Made by a program: the position numbers and the translations under genes
Part shown: in pieces, positions 58,891 to 64,000 of the stretch
How positions within the stretch are numbered: the first letter of the stretch is position 1
Layout of the letters: every line of letters begins with the position of its first letter
The notes under the pieces: model-generated
Database searches by the model: none
What the model saw: only the letters and a program-made list of their open reading frames with translations
Told to the model about the DNA's origin: nothing
Assembly: GCF_001905385.1 (NCBI RefSeq)
Contig: NZ_LIPF01000016.1
Location: forward strand, 27,835 to 91,834
Reading direction: 5' to 3'
Length of the DNA stretch: 64,000 bases
Origin: Streptomyces sp. CB02414
Lineage (GTDB): Bacteria > Actinomycetota > Actinomycetes > Streptomycetales > Streptomycetaceae

Positions 58891-59337
58891 TCACGCCCCG
58901 CTCCTCAGCAGGAGTTCGGCCCAGACCTCCTTGCCCCACGGGCGACTGCGCGGACCGTGCAGGTCGTAGCCCCAGCGGTCGGCGATGCCGTCGATCAGGA
59001 GCAGGCCACGCCCTGACTCGTCGTCCTCGCCGGCCCGCCCGAGAGCAGGTAGGCGTGAGGGCTCCCGGTCCACCACCCCGACACGTATCCGTGTCGCGCT
59101 CGGCCGCCCGACGATCAGGCGGATCGACCGGCACGTCGTGTGCGTGACGGCGTTCGCGACCAGTTCCGACATGATCAGCGCGGTGACGTCGGCGGGGTCG
59201 TCGAGGTGCCATGCGCCGAGGACGTCACGAACGAGCGTCCGGCCTGCTTCGGCCGTGGACGGCTCGCACGGGCAGGTCTGGCTGTAGGCGGGATGTCCGG
59301 TGGCTGCGGTTTGCATGAGAGTGATCAGACTCGTCAT
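58891..59337 (-). CDS. ATP-binding protein, anti-sigma/HATPase type
   Basis: ATG 59337 gives 148 residues. ALIMSELVANAVTHTTCRSI is the N box of the GHKL/HATPase_c_2 family and EDDESGRGLLLIDGIADRWG the G-box region; the family includes RsbW-like serine kinases and is very common in Streptomyces. It sits between the precursor and a divergent regulator. It may regulate sigma factor activity for the cluster; that link is only positional. Confidence 0.88.
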   Translation of the reverse strand: MTSLITLMQTAATGHPAYSQTCPCEPSTAEAGRTLVRDVLGAWHLDDPADVTALIMSELVANAVTHTTCRSIRLIVGRPSATRIRVGVVDREPSRLPALGRAGEDDESGRGLLLIDGIADRWGYDLHGPRSRPWGKEVWAELLLRSGA

Positions 59338-59576
59338 CGGGGTTGAGCCCTCGCGTCGTCTCGGTGCCCGGCCCACCCTGAGAAGGCGCCAGGAGAAGGC
59401 CGGACCGTCACCGGCCGCCCGCTCCGGAGAAAGGGGCGAGCGGCCGACACCCAGACAACTCGCTTCCGCAGTCGGGTGGTTAGGACGATCCACCCTCCGC
59501 TCCGAGGAAAGACCTAGGGCGATTTGACTACTGCTTTACCTGGTGGGTGAGGGGTCGCCAGGGCTACCGTGCGGGC

Positions 59577-60863
59577 ATGGACACCACGCGCAACGTCGTG
59601 CTCGAGGCGTGGATGGCCGAACACGGCTACAGCTCCAACAGCCTCGCCGATGCCGTGAACAGTGCTCTCGAGCGCCTGACCGGGCGGCTTGGCGGACTCG
59701 ACGGCTCGTCGGTCCGAGCCTGGAAGGCGGGCCGCGTCATGTGGCCCAAATCAGCCACCCGCAAGGCGCTCGAGGACATCAGCGGCCTGCCCGCCGTCGC
59801 TCTGGGGTTCGTGCCACGGGGCCGGTCTTCGTCCACCCCAGCCCCACCGCAGCAGGAGGACCCCGACATGAAGCGCCGTACCCTCGTCGGCGGCATCGCT
59901 GCCGTTGCCGCAGCAGCAGCGGCCGCGCCCGGCACCGCAGGGCCCCGCCGCATCGGCATGAGCGACGTGGACCGCCTGAACAAGCGCTTCGCCGAGATCA
60001 TCGCCAGCGATCACCGACACGGTGGGCAGCTCGGCATCGAACAGCGGGCGGCCGCGCTCGCCGACGAGGCACTGAACCTGCAGAACGCCGGCAGCGCCAC
60101 CCAGCGCGTACGCAGCAGCCTCTACGCCTCCGCGGCGGCCTTCCGGTCCTCGGCGATGTGGGCCGCCATCGACGGCCGCCGCTACGACGTAGCCAAGGGG
60201 CACATGCGTGAGGCCCAGGCCCTGGCCGAGATGTCCGGCGACCAGGCGATCAAGTTCCGCATCTGGAGCCACACGGGCACCATGTACCGCCACATGGGGC
60301 GACCCGCCGACGCGTTCGCCGCGAACGACGTAGCCCGCAGCCTGCACATCACGCGCCGCGACCCGATGTTCGCTTCCCTCGGCATGGCCCGGCAGGCGGC
60401 GATCCACGGCGCGGCGCACGACCGCACCGGCACCCGCCGTGCGTTCGACCAGGCACAGGAAGCCATGCTGCGCGCCGACCCCGGCGACTACCGGCCCGTG
60501 TGGCTGCTCGCCTTCTACGACCAGGCCGAACTGCACTCCCTGGCCCTGTCCGCCCATCTGGCACTCGGCGACCACCCGACCGCCGAGTACCACGCCCACC
60601 GCTGCCTTTCCGCTCTGCGGCCCCACATGGTCCGCTCCCGGGCCATCACCACGACCCGTCTCGCGCACGCCCAGCTCGCCCAGGGCGCCGCCGACGCCGC
60701 CACGACCACCGCGATGAAGGTTCCCGCCGACGCCGCCACCCGGCACGCGCGGGTGACGCGCATGCTGCAGGAGTTCGGGGCCGCGCTGCGCGCCACCGCA
60801 CCGCGCAGCTCCACCGTGCAGGCCTGGACCGAGCACACCGCCTCCTGGAGGATGGCCGCATGA
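59577..60863 (+). CDS. Putative XRE/TPR-type transcriptional regulator
   Basis: A 428-residue protein from ATG 59577. The first 85 residues form a helix-turn-helix-like domain (YSSNSLADAVNSALERLTGR, SVRAWKAGRVMWPKSATRKA). Then MKRRTLVGGIAAVAAAAAAA looks like a Tat-type segment internal to the chain, as in other streptomycete proteins of this kind. The rest is helical repeats (EAQALAEMSGDQAIKFRIWS, HTGTMYRHMGRPADAFAAND). This group is often found beside RiPP clusters. Its divergent position suggests control of the lanthipeptide genes. It overlaps the next gene by 4 bp. Confidence 0.75.
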   Translation: MDTTRNVVLEAWMAEHGYSSNSLADAVNSALERLTGRLGGLDGSSVRAWKAGRVMWPKSATRKALEDISGLPAVALGFVPRGRSSSTPAPPQQEDPDMKRRTLVGGIAAVAAAAAAAPGTAGPRRIGMSDVDRLNKRFAEIIASDHRHGGQLGIEQRAAALADEALNLQNAGSATQRVRSSLYASAAAFRSSAMWAAIDGRRYDVAKGHMREAQALAEMSGDQAIKFRIWSHTGTMYRHMGRPADAFAANDVARSLHITRRDPMFASLGMARQAAIHGAAHDRTGTRRAFDQAQEAMLRADPGDYRPVWLLAFYDQAELHSLALSAHLALGDHPTAEYHAHRCLSALRPHMVRSRAITTTRLAHAQLAQGAADAATTTAMKVPADAATRHARVTRMLQEFGAALRATAPRSSTVQAWTEHTASWRMAA

Positions 60864-61399
60864 CCACGGCGCCCACCATCGAACTGCGCACGTTCACCAC
60901 CCTCGACACCGCCCGCGGCGACCTGCTCGACGTCTACGCCGATGTGCGGGCCCCGCTCCTCCACCTGCCGAACTACGCGGTCACCGCGTTCGGCGAACGC
61001 CTGGACCGGCACGGCGGCGAGCCGGGATTCACCGCTGTCCTCGCCTACGCGGACGGGCACCCGGTGGGCTACGCCTACGGCAACTCCATCGAGCACGGCG
61101 ACCGCTACTGGCAGCGCACCAGCCCGGCGCCGGCGGACACGTACACCGAGCGCCCGGCTGTCGCCCTGAAGGAGATCGGCGTCCGGCCGGCGTGGCGGAA
61201 GACCGGCACCGCCCGGCGTATCCACGACGCCCTCCTCGCCAACCGCGACGAGCCCTTCGTCACCCTGATGGTCAATCGGGCCGCGGGCGACGGCAAGGTC
61301 CACGCCCTCTACAGGTCGTGGGGGTACGAGGACATCGGCCAGAGCCAGCCGTCACCGGCGTCGCCGGTTCTGACCGTGATGATCCGTGCCGTTCGCTGA
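60860..61399 (+). CDS. GNAT N-acetyltransferase
   Basis: A 179-residue protein from ATG 60860, overlapping the preceding stop by 4 bp. TAVLAYADGHPVGYAYGNSI and VALKEIGVRPAWRKTGTARR with the acetyl-CoA loop RKTGTAR, then VTLMVNRAAGDGKVHALYRS and WGYEDIG, follow the GNAT pattern. It is coupled to the regulator, so it may be co-regulated with the lanthipeptide cluster. The substrate is unknown. Confidence 0.88.
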   Translation: MTTAPTIELRTFTTLDTARGDLLDVYADVRAPLLHLPNYAVTAFGERLDRHGGEPGFTAVLAYADGHPVGYAYGNSIEHGDRYWQRTSPAPADTYTERPAVALKEIGVRPAWRKTGTARRIHDALLANRDEPFVTLMVNRAAGDGKVHALYRSWGYEDIGQSQPSPASPVLTVMIRAVR

Positions 61400-61482
61400 T
61401 CGCGGCGGGTTACCAGGGTGCGCCCACGGCTGACCGAGGGCCCTGCCCGCAAGCCGCGTCGTACCGTGTTGCGCTGAAGCAG

Positions 61483-62010
61483 TCACGCGAATGACGGCCA
61501 CCGGTCGGCGGCCCACTCCCTCCAGCCCTCCCAGCCGGCGGGGGGCTGGTCGAGGGCCCCGTTGCCTCCCAGCTCCCCCGCATCGGGCTCCTCGAAGTGC
61601 GCCCGTCCGTGCGTGATGTCGGCCTCGGTCATCGGGAGCGTGTCTTCGGGGGCGGTGGCCCAGCGACGGCCGATCCGGGCGCGCTGGGGCTCTTCGTCTA
61701 CCGGCAGGTAGACCATGCGGCAGCACGCGTCCTCGGCTTCCACCAGCCAGCGGATCGCGGACCGTTCGTCCCGTGACCAGCAGCCGTAATCCACCACTAC
61801 GTTGGTGCCCAGCTTGACAGCCTCCAAGGCGAGCCAGAGCATCCGCCCTTCCAGCACGTCGCGCTTGCCGTCCGCCTCCATCGTGCCGCACAGGGGGATC
61901 ATTCAGTCGTCGGGCGTCAGCCGCAGCGCGCCGTGCTCTTCGGCGAGCTGCCGCGCCCTTGTGGTCTTTCCGGCCCCAGGCAGGCCGGCCATCAGGAACA
62001 ACGTGGTCAC
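61483..62010 (-). pseudogene. P-loop kinase with an in-frame stop
   Basis: Leftward from GTG 62010 the frame reads LFLMAGLPGAGKTTRARQLA (Walker A GLPGAGKTT) and ALRLTPDD, then TGA, and at once ATG continues with IPLCGTMEADGKRDVLEGRM, NVVVDYGCWSRDERSAIRWL, VYLPVDEEPQRARIGRRW. Relatives read LTPDEWMIPLFG, so the stop arises from the Trp codon. The protein is like the AAA/zeta-toxin-type small kinases. The two parts together give about 175 residues. A product from the internal ATG would lack the P-loop. Confidence 0.82.
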
Positions 62011-62116
62011 CGCCCGATCGTGTCAGGGCAACCGGGCGGATGACCAACGCTTTCTCCGACTGGTCGCGGCCTGAGCCAGACCCGGAACGGATCCTGCTCG
62101 ACGGCAAGTACAGCGC

Positions 62117-62145
62117 GGGGCCATCCCCGCAGGTGCAGGGAACAG
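62117..62145. CRISPR. Solitary degenerate CRISPR repeat
   Basis: A single 29-bp unit reads GGGGCCATCCCCGCAGGTGC and ends AGGGAACAG, about 25 of 29 positions as in the arrays at 50252 and 63795. No second copy is seen at 61-bp distance either way, so it is a relic. Confidence 0.7.
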
Positions 62146-62228
62146 AGGCAGTGCCATGCTGCGCTCCGCTGGGCGGCTGGGCAGGGTGCGCTCCCCGCGT
62201 GAGACCCTGCCCAGCCGCGGCGAAGGCA

Positions 62229-63566
62229 TCAGATGGCTTGAGGGGCAGTCTCCTCAGAACTGCCAGCTGCCAACCCCACCTCGACTTCGCCGATGTCGCC
62301 TCCAGTGATCCACCTACGGATCAGTTCCCGGTCCTCCTCGGACAGCGACAGGCGTGCGTTTGCGCACAACGTATAGACGTTTTCCACCCACGCGTCGGAA
62401 AGAGTCTCCGCTGTAACCCCTTCGGACATCCCTTGCCCTACGTAGAGGAGCCCTTTGAGGACGAAGTTGACAGCGTTGCGAGTCACCGGGTTCCCGCGCG
62501 ACTCAGTTTCGTCCCGAACTCTCTTCGAAGTCGGATACATCTGGAATGCATAACTCTGCAAATCTCGCGCAAGAACCTCGAACAGCAAAGCATAGGCATC
62601 CGGCTGCAACGCCGGCACATCGGTCAGGGCACTCACTTGAGCGAGAAGACGAGGAAGCTGCGCCCGACCACCCTTGTCCTCAAAAGAGTGCAGCGTTGGA
62701 TCGAGAATGTATCCGGGCGGCGCAGCCACATATTCAAGATCGCCGCAATGAGTCTTAACGAACCCACTGAAGCTTCCGGCGCCGTACCACGCGGACTCCT
62801 TTATCGAGGGGTCGATCTTGAGCGCCGCCGTTGCTGCGGCAGCCGAAGCGAGCGGACTGGGAGCTGCCCGTACGACGCGGTAAATCTCCTTAACGACCGC
62901 TTCGCGCTTGTCGCTGCTCATTTGTTGCGGAAAGACGACCGCAACCTGCTCGACTTCGTCATCGAGCGTCACCTCAGCCGCTTGGAACTCATCCCAGCGG
63001 GAGGCCGCGGCGAGCTGCTCAGGCGTCACGAACACATCACATGTCGCCCGGAAGGCAGCAGCACTCAGACCGGCCGCCACCACCGTCGTCCACCGATCCT
63101 TGGCCCGGAGCCTCTGCAGCACGGGGGTGAAATCGGCGTCTGCCGACATGATCACAAACTCGTCGTACCGGGTCTCGTCCGCGAGAGCATCCATGATGTC
63201 GAGCACCATGTAGATGTCGGCACTGTTCTTACCTCGGGAAGTCAGAGGCGGGCAGTCGATCGACCGAAACCCGCTGCGCGTGAAGAAGGCGCGGTACTTA
63301 CCGAAAGCATCCGGGTTGATATACACGTTCCGCACAAGGAAGCGGCGATCGGGATCACGCTGGGCGACTTCCCCCGTGCCACTCTTACCTTCCAGCCAAT
63401 TCATCCACCTGTCCGGGCGGGTTGCAAACGCTTCCGCCGCCTCCGGGTCCACGTTGCGGAGCCCCAGATAGATGTTGTCGAAGTCCACAAATAACGCCGA
63501 CTTGGCCGTCACCGAATTGACACCGTCGAACGACTCTCTACTCAACGACCCACCTCCACTCATCAT
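62229..63566 (-). CDS. NYN-domain (PIN-like) nuclease protein
   Basis: The start is uncertain (ATG 63566 chosen, 445 residues; upstream starts to 63659 exist). The N-terminal domain carries ALFVDFDNIYLGLRNVD with the catalytic Asp pair, KNSADIYMVLDIMDALADET and FVIMSADADFTPVLQRLRAK, typical of NYN/LabA nucleases. The C-terminal 250 residues contain a helical portion that recalls OST-HTH/LOTUS-type tails but is not certain. NYN proteins degrade RNA. The gene has clearly lower GC than its neighbours, hinting at transfer, and lies beside a CRISPR mini-array. Confidence 0.85.
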   Translation of the reverse strand: MMSGGGSLSRESFDGVNSVTAKSALFVDFDNIYLGLRNVDPEAAEAFATRPDRWMNWLEGKSGTGEVAQRDPDRRFLVRNVYINPDAFGKYRAFFTRSGFRSIDCPPLTSRGKNSADIYMVLDIMDALADETRYDEFVIMSADADFTPVLQRLRAKDRWTTVVAAGLSAAAFRATCDVFVTPEQLAAASRWDEFQAAEVTLDDEVEQVAVVFPQQMSSDKREAVVKEIYRVVRAAPSPLASAAAATAALKIDPSIKESAWYGAGSFSGFVKTHCGDLEYVAAPPGYILDPTLHSFEDKGGRAQLPRLLAQVSALTDVPALQPDAYALLFEVLARDLQSYAFQMYPTSKRVRDETESRGNPVTRNAVNFVLKGLLYVGQGMSEGVTAETLSDAWVENVYTLCANARLSLSEEDRELIRRWITGGDIGEVEVGLAAGSSEETAPQAI

Positions 63567-63745
63567 TTCGTGGGGCGCTCGGGGAAGCGATCCACGTAGC
63601 CAGGACATCGGAGTGAGAAGCATAGCTGGCTCTGGGCTGCCGCGTTCACGGATCGACAAATCGAACAGAACGAACAGCCGGGAATTGCCTCAGCCGCTTT
63701 CATCCCCTTCCCTGGTCCGGAACAAGGTCTGCCTCAGCGCGTTCC

Positions 63746-63823
63746 GATGGCGCGGGGAGCAGCCGAGCTGGGCGGCCTTGGTCATCCAGGAGCGGGGACC
63801 ATCCCCGCGGGTGCAGGGAGCAG
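63746..63823 (-). CRISPR. Two-repeat CRISPR mini-array
   Basis: A partial repeat (GCGCGGGGAGCAG, up to 63762), a 32-bp spacer (63763-63794) and one 29-bp repeat (63795-63823, CATCCCCGCGGGTGCAGGGA inside). Spacer length fits type I-E. The 5' half of the first repeat is degenerate. Confidence 0.85.
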
Positions 63824-63900
63824 ACTGTTCGACCTGCAAGTTTATGACGGCCGCAGCGTGTTCTCAGGGACTCTGAAAGGTTCCGGCAAATTGGACATTG
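63824..63900 (-). promoter_or_regulatory. Leader-like flank of the mini-array
   Basis: ACTGTTCGACCTGCAAGTTT and a later TTCTCAGGGACTCTGAAAGG match the flank of the array at 50462 in order and spacing. This supports a shared leader. From here to 64000 I see no supported gene. Confidence 0.6.
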
Positions 63901-64000
63901 CAGCCAATGGCGCAATGAAGGCCGAGCGAGCTCCGCCCTACGTCAACCTCGCAATGCCCCGCCCCCCGAAGGACCGGTGACAAAGCAACAACTCCCCCCC

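Overview
The window is very GC-rich and reads as actinobacterial, almost certainly Streptomyces or a close relative. Signs of this are GTG starts, GGAGG ribosome sites, type I-E CRISPR repeats of the streptomycete kind, and SUKH, DUF1963 and FxLD lanthipeptide families. There are no rRNA, tRNA or core housekeeping genes. A ParA-type partition gene, two iteron-bearing winged-helix modules, several recombinases, two Tn3-type elements and many truncated insertion sequences point to a large plasmid or an accessory chromosome arm. That assignment is inference.

Region by region: 1-1.1 kb, the end of a parA gene with short CTGAC/GTCAG repeats upstream. 1.2-7.5 kb, stress and accessory genes mixed with relics (a 5'-truncated TetR, two SUKH genes, an IS5 remnant, a PP2C fragment, LysR, a hexapeptide acetyltransferase, and an NmrA-like reductase behind a MerR/SoxR-type promoter). 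7.6-12 kb, two paralogous two-gene winged-helix modules. Each has helically phased repeats upstream and the same two palindromes downstream. This twin replicon-like system is the most unusual structure in the window. 12.4-20 kb, hypothetical genes, a RibD-like reductase, a dienelactone hydrolase, a degenerate integrase, and an MBL-fold hydrolase divergent from an HxlR regulator.

20,051-33,400 is a Tn3-family transposon with perfect 38-bp inverted repeats and a 5-bp ACTCC target duplication. It has split a gene that can be rebuilt. It carries a serine resolvase with a candidate res site, a frameshifted transposase, and two divergent operons that look devoted to sulfane-sulfur handling: methyltransferase, MFS exporters, MBL-rhodanese fusion, ArsR-rhodanese regulator, cysteine desulfurase, cystathionine-gamma-synthase-type enzyme, AhpD-like protein and TusA-like protein. 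33.4-39.3 kb holds IS fragments, a DUF1963 gene, and a DHA2 efflux pump with a divergent XRE regulator. 39,366-44,982 is a second, decayed Tn3-type element. It shares the methyltransferase-TusA pair but carries a metal module (CmtR-type sensor, CDF-like transporter, MerR regulator, YnfA). Its transposase has been deleted and inverted.

45-50 kb contains a glyoxalase-fold gene, a tyrosine integrase with an operator-like repeat, small plasmid-type genes, a GNAT, a MOSC protein and a Fic-type toxin-antitoxin pair. 50.6-58.7 kb is a class I FxLD-family lanthipeptide cluster read leftward (precursor, LanB, LanC, FxLD-system methyltransferase, helical-repeat protein), probably with regulators at 58.9-60.9 kb. 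Cas-less type I-E CRISPR remnants bracket it: an array at 50.25 kb, a single repeat at 62.1 kb and a mini-array at 63.75 kb. The two arrays share a leader-like flank. A NYN-domain nuclease gene of lower GC lies beside the right-hand array.
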